This document shows, one piece after another, positions 25,140 through 32,504 of a DNA stretch of 64,000 nucleotides; within the stretch, counting starts at the first letter, position 1, and every line of letters starts with the position of its first letter. The stretch is from positions 35,161 through 99,160 of the forward strand of contig DASUTB010000055.1 of the NCBI GenBank assembly GCA_036374835.1. Reading direction: 5' to 3'. This stretch comes from DASUTB01 sp036374835 (GTDB lineage Bacteria > Actinomycetota > Actinomycetes > Jiangellales > Jiangellaceae). Below the pieces are notes generated by a model. It made no database searches. It worked only from the letters and a program-made list of their open reading frames with translations, and was not told where the DNA came from. Made by a program: the position numbers and the translations under genes.

Positions 25140-25754
25140 GTGGAAGCGTTCGCTGGAGTCCTCGGACTTCTCATCATCATGGCTATTGGGGTGGCCATCG
25201 TCGTCGTGGTCGTGGTTCGGGCGCGGCGGTTGCGCCGGCAGGCCGCGCCGTCGAACGTCCCGCGAGATCCTTTCGATCCGGGCCAGAGCACGTCCGGTGA
25301 CCCACGAACCCTGCGAGCCGGCGACATGGTCGAGTACCTCGGGGAGCAGTTGTTCGTGCGCGGCTCACTGCGGCTGCGCGAGGGCGGATACCACTGGAGT
25401 GAGCATTTCCTCGACGACATGGAAGGCGCCCGCCGCTGGCTGTCGGTGGAAGAGGACCCGGACCTCGAGGTCGTGCTCTGGAACGAGCTCAAAGGCACCG
25501 ATCTCGCACCCAACGCCCGGACACTCACGTACGAGGGCGTCGAGTACCGGCGGGACGAGCACGGCACCGCCGGCTTCACGTCCGAGGGCACGACCGGCCT
25601 AGGTGCGACCGGCCAGGTGGAGTACGTCGACTTCGAGGCCAAGGGCGGTCGTTACCTGTCCTTCGAGCGCTTCGACGGCGGTTCCTGGGAGGTCGCACTC
25701 GGCGAGCGGATACCCACCGGGACGCTCACCGTCTATCCCGGCAGTGACCGGTGA
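25140..25754 (+). CDS. DUF4178 domain membrane protein
   Basis: A 204-residue protein with an N-terminal membrane anchor (about 5-28, GVLGLLIIMAIGVAIVVVVVV). A beta-rich cytoplasmic domain of DUF4178 type follows, with VEYLGEQLFVRGSLRLREGG, a WSEHFL motif, and the tandem half LTYEGVEYRRDEHGTAGF. The GTG start follows GGGGG. The next gene begins shortly after its stop. DUF4178 proteins are repeatedly found with DUF350 and polyamine-synthase-like genes; their biochemical role is unknown. Start of a five-gene cluster. Confidence 0.82.
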   Translation: MEAFAGVLGLLIIMAIGVAIVVVVVVRARRLRRQAAPSNVPRDPFDPGQSTSGDPRTLRAGDMVEYLGEQLFVRGSLRLREGGYHWSEHFLDDMEGARRWLSVEEDPDLEVVLWNELKGTDLAPNARTLTYEGVEYRRDEHGTAGFTSEGTTGLGATGQVEYVDFEAKGGRYLSFERFDGGSWEVALGERIPTGTLTVYPGSDR

Positions 25755-25770
25755 GGCGCCGGCCGTCATA

Positions 25771-26256
25771 GTGCTGACCACATTGGACGTGCCGTACGTA
25801 GACACCAGTGCCGGCGAGCTGGTGTGGACGCTGGACCATCCGCAGGTTCGCCCGCTGACCGCGCATCGCGTCTCGTTGCCCGGCGGCGACGTCGAGCTGC
25901 GCGTACTGGGCGCGTCGCATCAGGTCATCCTGCGGCAGGACGCCGCAATGTTGATCGAGACGGTCGCGTGCCTGCCCGGCGTCGAGCCGTACCTGCCCGA
26001 GACCGCGGACCGTCCCACCCACGGTCGGACCTACACGTTCGAATCCCGCGTCGTGGACGTCACCGTGCGCGAGCTGCGGCAACAGGTGTCCGAGCTGCAC
26101 CGGGACGACGACGTGTTCCTGGCCGCGTTCCCGGCCGAGCGGGACGCCGTCACGGCGCTGCGGCTGGACGATGATCCGCGCGCCGTCCGCTGGCACAGCT
26201 GGCACGTCTACCCGCGCAGCAAGCAGATCGTTCGAACCACCACGGAGGTGCTCTGA
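25771..26256 (+). CDS. DUF2617 family protein
   Basis: A 161-residue cytoplasmic protein. With GTG 25771 as start it begins MLTTLDVPYVDTSAGELVW, which matches the typical beginning of DUF2617 proteins. A conserved LRVLGASHQVIL and the end WHSWHVYPRSKQIVRTTTEVL support this. A GTG at 25744 overlapping the previous gene would add nine residues. The stop shares a base with the next gene's ATG (TGATG), so translation is coupled. Function unknown; family members occur in the same DUF4178/DUF350 context. Confidence 0.78.
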   Translation: MLTTLDVPYVDTSAGELVWTLDHPQVRPLTAHRVSLPGGDVELRVLGASHQVILRQDAAMLIETVACLPGVEPYLPETADRPTHGRTYTFESRVVDVTVRELRQQVSELHRDDDVFLAAFPAERDAVTALRLDDDPRAVRWHSWHVYPRSKQIVRTTTEVL

Positions 26257-26681
26257 TGACCAGGTCCGGCATGAGGCGATCGGTCGCGGCCGCGGCGTTG
26301 GCCGTCGCACTGGTGATGACCGGTTGCGGCAGCGCCGGCGAGGACGTGAAGAACCACATCCGGGACAACTACGAGCTGGTCAGCGAGAGCGGGCAGTACG
26401 CCACCTACACCTCGGACCAGCCCGTCCGTGCCGTCGCCGACGCCATCATCGGCGTGGCCACACCGGGCCGTGATCACGAGGACGAGACCGGTCGGTACCT
26501 GGGCTACAAGGACGCCATGGTGCACATCGAACAGGACGACGACGGCGGTTCGGAGATCGAGGTGACCGACCCGCGCGACGGCTACAACCGCTGGGGCGCG
26601 GCGATCATCCCGGTCTGGGGCACCTACGGCGGCAGCTACACGAGCGCCTTCTCCGGCGGCGGTTCGGGTTTCGGTAAGTAG
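26256..26681 (+). CDS. DUF4247 lipoprotein
   Basis: A 141-residue lipoprotein. The signal peptide RRSVAAAALAVALVMTGC has a lipobox MTGC with Cys at about 24. The rest is a single domain with alternating strands (YATYTSDQPVRAVADAIIG, AMVHIEQDDDGGSEIEV) and a Gly/Ser-rich end. It resembles DUF4247. It should sit on the outer face of the cytoplasmic membrane, in contrast to the cytoplasmic DUF2617 partner upstream. GGAGG precedes its ATG. Confidence 0.78.
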   Translation: MTRSGMRRSVAAAALAVALVMTGCGSAGEDVKNHIRDNYELVSESGQYATYTSDQPVRAVADAIIGVATPGRDHEDETGRYLGYKDAMVHIEQDDDGGSEIEVTDPRDGYNRWGAAIIPVWGTYGGSYTSAFSGGGSGFGK

Positions 26682-26720
26682 CCGCCGGCACGCGGAACCA
26701 CATTTGACGAAGGGATTGGA

Positions 26721-27179
26721 ATGATCACGACGTTGGGAGTCGACGGCGACCTGACCGCCGCCGACCTGTTCGAAGAGGTCGGCATCGTGCTGGCCTACTG
26801 CGGTGTCGGCCTCGCCATGATGCTGTTGGGTTTCATCCTGGTCGATCTGCTCACGCCCGGAAGGCTGCGCGACCTCGTGTGGATGGAGCGCAACCGCAAC
26901 GCCGCGGTGCTGGTGTCCACCGGATTCGTCGCCCAGGGCATCATCGTGGTCGCCGCCATCTACGCCAGCTCGAACGCCTTCGTCGACGGGCTGATCACGA
27001 CTGTGGTCTACAGCGTCATCGGGCTGCTCGTCAGCACCTTCGTCTTCCTGATCGTCGATCTGGCGACGCCCGGCGACATGCGCCGCGACATCGTGCACGC
27101 CGAACCGCACCCGGCCAGCACGGTCGTCGGAACGCTGCGCATCGTCGTGTCCGGGATCATCGCATTGGCCATCATCTAG
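26721..27179 (+). CDS. DUF350 (UPF0719) membrane protein
   Basis: A 151-residue protein with four membrane segments, each about 20 residues, arranged as two similar halves. Both halves carry the DUF350 signature: FILVDLLTPGRLRDLVW and FLIVDLATPGDMRRDIV. The internal duplication is clear by eye. The spermidine-synthase-like gene starts at the base after its stop. DUF350 proteins have no assigned activity; the Asp in VDL-TPG within the membrane is conserved and could matter for transport or sensing. Confidence 0.87.
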   Translation: MITTLGVDGDLTAADLFEEVGIVLAYCGVGLAMMLLGFILVDLLTPGRLRDLVWMERNRNAAVLVSTGFVAQGIIVVAAIYASSNAFVDGLITTVVYSVIGLLVSTFVFLIVDLATPGDMRRDIVHAEPHPASTVVGTLRIVVSGIIALAII

Positions 27180-28754
27180 GTGACGACGCTCGCCGCTGTT
27201 CCGGCTCGCCGCTCCCGGCCGGCGCGGGCGGTCATACTCGGGGCGGCGCTGGTCTGCGCCGCCTGCGGGCTGGTATACGAGCTCGCCCTGATCGCGCTCG
27301 GCAGCTACCTGATCGGCGACACGATCGTGCAGGCCTCGATCGTGGTCTCGGTGATGGTGTTCGCGATGGGCATCGGGTCACTCCTGGCCAAGCCGCTGCA
27401 GCGCTTCCCGGCCGTCGCTTTTGCCGCCGTCGAGTCCGCGCTGGCGCTTGTCGGCGGGTTCGCGGTCATCGTGTTGTACGACGCGTTCGCGGTGACGGAC
27501 GCCTACATGCCGATGATGATCGTGTTCGCGGTCCTCATCGGGACGCTCATCGGCGCCGAGATCCCGCTGCTGATGACGCTGCTGCAGTGGATCCGCAAAC
27601 AGGAGGCCGGCAGCGCCGTGGCCGACATGTTCGCCGCGGATTACGTCGGCGCGTTGATCGGCGGGCTGGCGTTTCCGTTCCTGTTGTTGCCGGTGTTCGG
27701 CCTTGTCGAGGGCACGATCGCGACCGCCGGGCTCAACCTGGTGGCCGGCACCGTTGTCGTGCTGTGGCTGTTCCGGCGCACGCTGGGGCGGCGCGCGTGG
27801 GTCGGCATCGGAACCACCGTCGGCGTGGTGGCGGTCGCGCTCGCGGCGCTGGCGACCCAGGCTGAGCGGATCGAGACGGACGCTCGCCAGCAGTTGTTCC
27901 GCGACCCGATCACCCATGTGGAGCGTTCGGAGTACCAGGAGATCGTGCTCACCGAGCGGCACCGTATCGGTGGCGGGGACGACGTCCGGCTCTTCCTCAA
28001 CGGCGATCTCCAGTTCGCCTCGCCGGACGAGTACCGCTATCACGAGTCGCTGGTCCACCCGGTCATGGCGGGTGATCGCGACCGCGTGCTGATCCTCGGT
28101 GGCGGCGACGGCCTGGCGCTGCGCGAGGTCGTCCGTTATCCGGACGTTTTGGCGGTGACGCTGGTCGAACTCGACCCGGCCGTGTTGCGGCTGGCCCGGG
28201 AGAACGAGCGCATCGCCGCCCTGAACGACGACGCGTTCTCGGACGAACGTGTCGTGACGATCACGGCCGACGCGTTCGGCTGGCTGCGCGAGCAGGTGGA
28301 CCGCGACGCCGCGCGGTACGACGTCGTGATCGTCGACATGCCGGATCCCGACTCGCCGGCCACGGCCAAGCTGTACTCGCTGGAGTTCTACGGCATGGTG
28401 CATGACCTGGTGGCCCCGGACGGCCGGATGGTCGTCCAGGCGGGCTCGCCGTACTTCGCGCCCCGGTCGTTCGCGTCCGTCCAGGCGACGATCGCCGCGG
28501 CGGGCTTCGGGGTAGCGCCGTACATGGTGTCGGTGCCCAGCATGGGCGACTGGGGCTTCGTGCTTGCGGACCCGGACGGACGTCCGTCCCTCCAGGTGCC
28601 GGGCGACGCGCCGGACCTGCGCTATCTATCGCCGGAGGTGCTGGACGCCGCGACGGTGATCCCGCCGGACAAACTGGTCGACGACGCCGGGGTGACGACG
28701 CTGCTCGACCCGGTCATTCTCGATTACGCCCGCCAGGAGTGGAAGGCGTACTGA
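27180..28754 (+). CDS. Membrane spermidine synthase-like protein (polyamine aminopropyltransferase fold)
   Basis: A 524-residue protein. The N-terminal half (about 15-225) has seven or so membrane segments. The C-terminal half (about 255-480) is a spermidine-synthase fold with the nucleotide-binding ILGGGDGLALREVVRY, the acidic VTLVELDPAVLRLAR and the active-site segment VIVDMPDPDSPATAKLYSLEFY. In soluble enzymes the segment after GGG-D-G binds decarboxylated SAM. Whether this one makes a polyamine is not known. It ends the DUF4178-DUF2617-DUF4247-DUF350 cluster, which it probably supplies or modifies. Confidence 0.86.
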   Translation: MTTLAAVPARRSRPARAVILGAALVCAACGLVYELALIALGSYLIGDTIVQASIVVSVMVFAMGIGSLLAKPLQRFPAVAFAAVESALALVGGFAVIVLYDAFAVTDAYMPMMIVFAVLIGTLIGAEIPLLMTLLQWIRKQEAGSAVADMFAADYVGALIGGLAFPFLLLPVFGLVEGTIATAGLNLVAGTVVVLWLFRRTLGRRAWVGIGTTVGVVAVALAALATQAERIETDARQQLFRDPITHVERSEYQEIVLTERHRIGGGDDVRLFLNGDLQFASPDEYRYHESLVHPVMAGDRDRVLILGGGDGLALREVVRYPDVLAVTLVELDPAVLRLARENERIAALNDDAFSDERVVTITADAFGWLREQVDRDAARYDVVIVDMPDPDSPATAKLYSLEFYGMVHDLVAPDGRMVVQAGSPYFAPRSFASVQATIAAAGFGVAPYMVSVPSMGDWGFVLADPDGRPSLQVPGDAPDLRYLSPEVLDAATVIPPDKLVDDAGVTTLLDPVILDYARQEWKAY

Positions 28755-28799
28755 CCACCTCCAGTGACGGACGGTGGGGGCCTACGCTCGTGCTGCGGG

Positions 28800-28880
28800 C
28801 CAATGCGCGGCGTTTATGGGCTTTGCGCGGCATGAAGGCATGGTTTGGCCGGAGATTGCCGGCTTAACATGGTCATTCGT
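28800..28880. repeat. Repeat family A, copy 3
   Basis: It lies between the spermidine-synthase-like gene and hom. It contains GGCTTTGCGCGGCAT, GTGGTTTGGCCGG and the right end CCGGCTTAACATGGTCATTC, in the same order as copies at 16429-16516 and 62446-62516. The promoter of hom must lie in or just after it; I see no clear boxes. Confidence 0.75.
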
Positions 28881-28945
28881 GAGATGGGCGTCTCGCATAG
28901 TGGAACTTTGCCCACTGTCCGTGGGTGCTGACCGAGACTAGAGCG

Positions 28946-30226
28946 ATGAGCACACTGCGCGTCGCACTTCTCGGGTGTGGAGTCGTCGGTGCCGAGGTCG
29001 CCCGGCTGCTGATCGAGCAGGCCGACGATCTGGAGGCACGGGCCGGCGCCCGAATCGAACTCGCCGGCATTGCCGTGAGAGACCCAGACCGCGTCCGCAA
29101 CTCCGGCATCGATCCCTCGTTGTTCACGACCGACGCCGAGGCCCTGGCGACCGGCGATGCCGACATCGTCGTCGAGGTCATCGGCGGCATCGAGCCGGCG
29201 CGCGGGCTGATCCTGGCGGCGATGGAGCACGGCGCCTCGGTCGTCACGGCGAACAAGGCGCTGCTCGGCGAGGACGGCGCCACGCTGCACAACGTCGCGG
29301 AGAAGTTCGGCGTCGACCTCTACTACGAGGCCGCCGTCGCCGGCGCGATCCCGCTGCTGCGCGCGCTGCGCGAATCGCTCGCCGGAGACCGGATCACCCG
29401 GGTGCTGGGCATCGTCAACGGTACGACGAACTACATTCTCGACCAGATGGATACGACCGGCCGCACCTTCGACGAGGCCCTCGCGGACGCCCAGCGGCTC
29501 GGTTACGCGGAGGCCGACCCCACCGCGGACGTGGACGGCCATGACGCGGCGCAAAAGGCCGCGATCCTCGCCGGAATCGCGTTCCACTCCGCGGTGACCG
29601 CCGCCGACGTGCACCGCGAGGGTATCCGGGAGATCACTCCGGCGCAGATCGAGAGCGCCCGGCAGATCGGTGCGGTCGTCAAACTGCTGGCGATCTGCGA
29701 ACTGTCCGAGGACGGCCGTGCGGTCGGGGTCCGCGTCCACCCGGCGATGATCCCGCGCGAGCACCCGCTCGCCAGCGTGCACGGAGCCTTCAACGCCGTG
29801 TTCGTGGAAAGCGACGCCGCGGGGCAGGTTATGTTCTACGGACCGGGGGCCGGTGGCGCGCCGACCGCGAGTGCGGTGCTCGGCGACGTCGTGACGGTCG
29901 CCCGGAACAAACTGGCCGGATCGCTCGGGCCCGGCGCCTCCGCCTACGCCGCGCGGCCGGTTCGGTCGGTCGGGGAGGCCCGCACCCGCTACCACGTCAG
30001 CCTGGACGTCGACGACCGTCCCGGTGTGCTCGCGTCGCTGTCCGCGGTGTTCGCCGACCACAACATTTCGATCGAGACCGTACATCAACACGTGCACGGG
30101 AATGACGACGCCGAACTCGTCGTTGTCACCCATGCCGCGCCGGATCGTGCGTTGGCCGATACGGTGGCCACGTTGCGCGACCACGATGCCGTGCGCGACG
30201 TTCTTTCCGTGTTGCGAGTTGAGTGA
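28946..30226 (+). CDS. hom: Homoserine dehydrogenase
   Basis: A 426-residue NAD(P)-dependent enzyme that reduces aspartate semialdehyde to homoserine, the branch point to threonine and methionine. The Rossmann motif LLGCGVVGAEVA is at the N-terminus, the catalytic region VNGTTNYIL and YAEADPTADVDG in the middle. A C-terminal ACT domain (from about 345, YHVSLDVDDRPGVLASLSAV) should allow feedback by threonine. ATG 28946 is chosen; a GTG at 28925 would add seven residues. thrC follows after seven bases. Confidence 0.96.
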   Translation: MSTLRVALLGCGVVGAEVARLLIEQADDLEARAGARIELAGIAVRDPDRVRNSGIDPSLFTTDAEALATGDADIVVEVIGGIEPARGLILAAMEHGASVVTANKALLGEDGATLHNVAEKFGVDLYYEAAVAGAIPLLRALRESLAGDRITRVLGIVNGTTNYILDQMDTTGRTFDEALADAQRLGYAEADPTADVDGHDAAQKAAILAGIAFHSAVTAADVHREGIREITPAQIESARQIGAVVKLLAICELSEDGRAVGVRVHPAMIPREHPLASVHGAFNAVFVESDAAGQVMFYGPGAGGAPTASAVLGDVVTVARNKLAGSLGPGASAYAARPVRSVGEARTRYHVSLDVDDRPGVLASLSAVFADHNISIETVHQHVHGNDDAELVVVTHAAPDRALADTVATLRDHDAVRDVLSVLRVE

Positions 30227-30233
30227 GAGCCAA

Positions 30234-31298
30234 ATGGCCAAGTTGTGGCGTGGTGTGATCGCCGAGTACCGCGACTGGCTTCCGGTGAGCGAGTCCACGC
30301 CGGTCGTCACGCTGCGCGAAGGCGGTACGCCGCTCGTGCCGAGCCCGTGGCTGTCCGGGCTGACCGGGTGTGAGGTGCACCTGAAGGTCGAGGGCGCGAA
30401 CCCGACCGGTTCGTTCAAGGACCGCGGCATGACCGTTGCGGTGTCCAAGGCCCTCGAGGCCGGAGCCAAGGCCGTGGTATGCGCGTCGACCGGCAACACA
30501 AGCGCATCGGCGGCCGCCTACGCGGTGCGCGCCGGAATGACGCCGATCGTGCTGTTGCCCGACGGCAAGGTATCCGGCGCCAAGCTCGCTCAGGCTGTGG
30601 TGCACGGTGGAGTCATCGTGTCGATCGACGGCACCTTCGACGACTGCCTGCAGCTGGCTCGCGAACTGGCCGATTCGTACCCGGTCGCCCTGGTCAACTC
30701 GCTCAACCCGGACCGGCTGGCCGGGCAGAAGACCGCCGCCTTCGAGATCGTCGACGACCTCGGTGACGCGCCGGACATACACGTGCTCCCAGTCGGGAAC
30801 GCCGGCAACATATCCGCGTACTGGATGGGGTACAGCGAGTACGCGGCCGCGGGTCCTGCTACCAGGCGTCCGGCGATGTGGGGTTTCCAAGCCGAGGGCG
30901 CCGCGCCGATCGTGCGCAAGGAGCGGGTCGCCAAGCCGGAGACCGTTGCCAGCGCCATCCGGATCGGCAACCCCGCATCGTGGCGGCTCGCCGAGGAGGC
31001 GCGGGACGCGTCCAAGGGCCTGATCGAGGCCGTGTCGGACAGCCAGATCCTGGCCGCGCAACAAGAGCTCTCGGGCCGGGAGGGCTTGTTCGTCGAACCC
31101 GCGTCCGCCGCGGGCGTGGCGGGCCTGATCGCGCTTGCCGAGGCCGGTCGGGTCGAACCGGGCGGGCTGATCGTCGTCACGGTGAGCGGCCACGGCCTCA
31201 AGGACGTCGATACCGCGAGCGCGCACTACGGCGAGATCCGACCCCTTGTCGTGCCGGCGGATGTGCGGGCGGCCGCCTCCGCGCTCGGGCTCGGATGA
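30234..31298 (+). CDS. thrC: Threonine synthase
   Basis: A 354-residue PLP enzyme converting O-phosphohomoserine to threonine. The PLP lysine is in GANPTGSFKDRGM near residue 60, the phosphate cup is in VGNAGNISAYW, and SASAAAYAVRAGM and VEPASAAGVAGL are family-typical. ATG 30234 lies in the short gap after hom; the stop overlaps the thrB start by ATGA, so hom-thrC-thrB form one operon. Confidence 0.97.
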   Translation: MAKLWRGVIAEYRDWLPVSESTPVVTLREGGTPLVPSPWLSGLTGCEVHLKVEGANPTGSFKDRGMTVAVSKALEAGAKAVVCASTGNTSASAAAYAVRAGMTPIVLLPDGKVSGAKLAQAVVHGGVIVSIDGTFDDCLQLARELADSYPVALVNSLNPDRLAGQKTAAFEIVDDLGDAPDIHVLPVGNAGNISAYWMGYSEYAAAGPATRRPAMWGFQAEGAAPIVRKERVAKPETVASAIRIGNPASWRLAEEARDASKGLIEAVSDSQILAAQQELSGREGLFVEPASAAGVAGLIALAEAGRVEPGGLIVVTVSGHGLKDVDTASAHYGEIRPLVVPADVRAAASALGLG

Positions 31299-32263
31299 GC
31301 GTCCCGAACGCCCGACCGGCCGAGCGCGGGCGAGCCATCCTCGTCACCGTGCCGGCGACGAGCGCCAACCTCGGACCGGGTTTCGACGCGCTCGGCCTTG
31401 CGCTCGATTGGCACGACGAGGTCGAGGTGGAACTGGCATCCGAGGGTGTGGCGGTCTCGGTCGCGGGTGAGGGCGTTGACGATCTGCCGCGCGATGCGGG
31501 CCATCTTGTGGTCCGCGCCATGCATGCAACGTTCTCGGCCTTGGGCGTCGAGGTGCCGGGTGTCGTGGTGCGCTGCGTCAACACGATCCCGCAGGCACGC
31601 GGACTCGGCTCGTCAGCGGCCGCCATCGTGGCCGGCGTGCTCGCGGCGCGTGCTCTGACACCCGAGGTGGCGCGAGAGCGGGCGATAGACCTCGACACGC
31701 TCGCGATCGCCGCCGACCTCGAGGGACATGCGGACAATGTGGCCCCATGCCTGCTCGGCGGGGCGGCGGTTGCCTGGCGGTCGGACGGGCGGGTGCGTGC
31801 CGAACGGCTCGACGTCCATCCGGAGATCCGTCCCGTGGTGTACGTGCCGGATATGGCCGTCCGCACCGAAGCCGCCCGCGGCGTGCTGCCCGACGCCGTT
31901 CCCTTCACCGACGCGGCGCAGAACACCGGGCGCGCCGCCCTGCTCGTCGAGGCACTGGCGAAGCGTCCGGAGTTGCTGTTCGATGCGACCGCGGATCTGC
32001 TGCACCAGCAGTACCGCCGCCCGGTCATGCCGGAGGCGATGGAGCTGGTGGACCGGCTCCGCGCTGAGCGCTGGCCCGCTGTCGTGTCCGGAGCCGGGCC
32101 GTCCGTCCTGGTACTGAGCACGGGCGATACGCTGCCGCCGACCATGGATCGATGGCGGATGGCTCCACTTGGAGTCGATCTACGCGGTGCGACGGTTGTG
32201 CCGGTCAAGGCGGGAAATGCACACGAAGGTTACGACCCGGTTGCGATCGGACACGGGGACTAG
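31295..32263 (+). CDS. thrB: Homoserine kinase
   Basis: A 322-residue GHMP kinase that phosphorylates homoserine. The N-terminal VPATSANLGPGFDALGLAL, the ATP-binding PQARGLGSSAAAIVAG and the C-terminal VVSGAGPSVLVL are the three GHMP motifs. ATG 31295 overlaps the thrC stop. It is the last gene of the threonine operon; a structured leader and rho follow. Confidence 0.97.
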   Translation: MSVPNARPAERGRAILVTVPATSANLGPGFDALGLALDWHDEVEVELASEGVAVSVAGEGVDDLPRDAGHLVVRAMHATFSALGVEVPGVVVRCVNTIPQARGLGSSAAAIVAGVLAARALTPEVARERAIDLDTLAIAADLEGHADNVAPCLLGGAAVAWRSDGRVRAERLDVHPEIRPVVYVPDMAVRTEAARGVLPDAVPFTDAAQNTGRAALLVEALAKRPELLFDATADLLHQQYRRPVMPEAMELVDRLRAERWPAVVSGAGPSVLVLSTGDTLPPTMDRWRMAPLGVDLRGATVVPVKAGNAHEGYDPVAIGHGD

Positions 32264-32504
32264 GTGTGCTCACCGCCGGCCGTGCTAAACTCGGTTCCGC
32301 ACCGACACCATCCAGGTTGGTTAGCAGTTTCCCTAGACGCGGGCTTCGCCGCACACACTACGGATCACTCGGCAACAGCATGTGCCTGGCGCATGCCGAG
32401 CCGGCCAACCTGATTCGCGTGACGTGCATGTACACCCCGGGAATGACCCGGGCGATCCACCCACCGGCCACGAAGCCGGTACCGGTCCAGGGGAAGGACC
32501 CTGA
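32264..32504 (+). promoter_or_regulatory. Promoter and structured mRNA leader of rho
   Basis: A -10-like TAAACT lies at 32286-32291. Downstream, CAGGTTGG (32313-32320) pairs perfectly with CCAACCTG (32405-32412), closing a domain. Inside it CTCGGCA (32368-32374) pairs with TGCCGAG (32394-32400) and extends into a GC-rich hairpin. rho genes are often autoregulated through long leaders, which may apply here; this is inferred. Confidence 0.45.
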
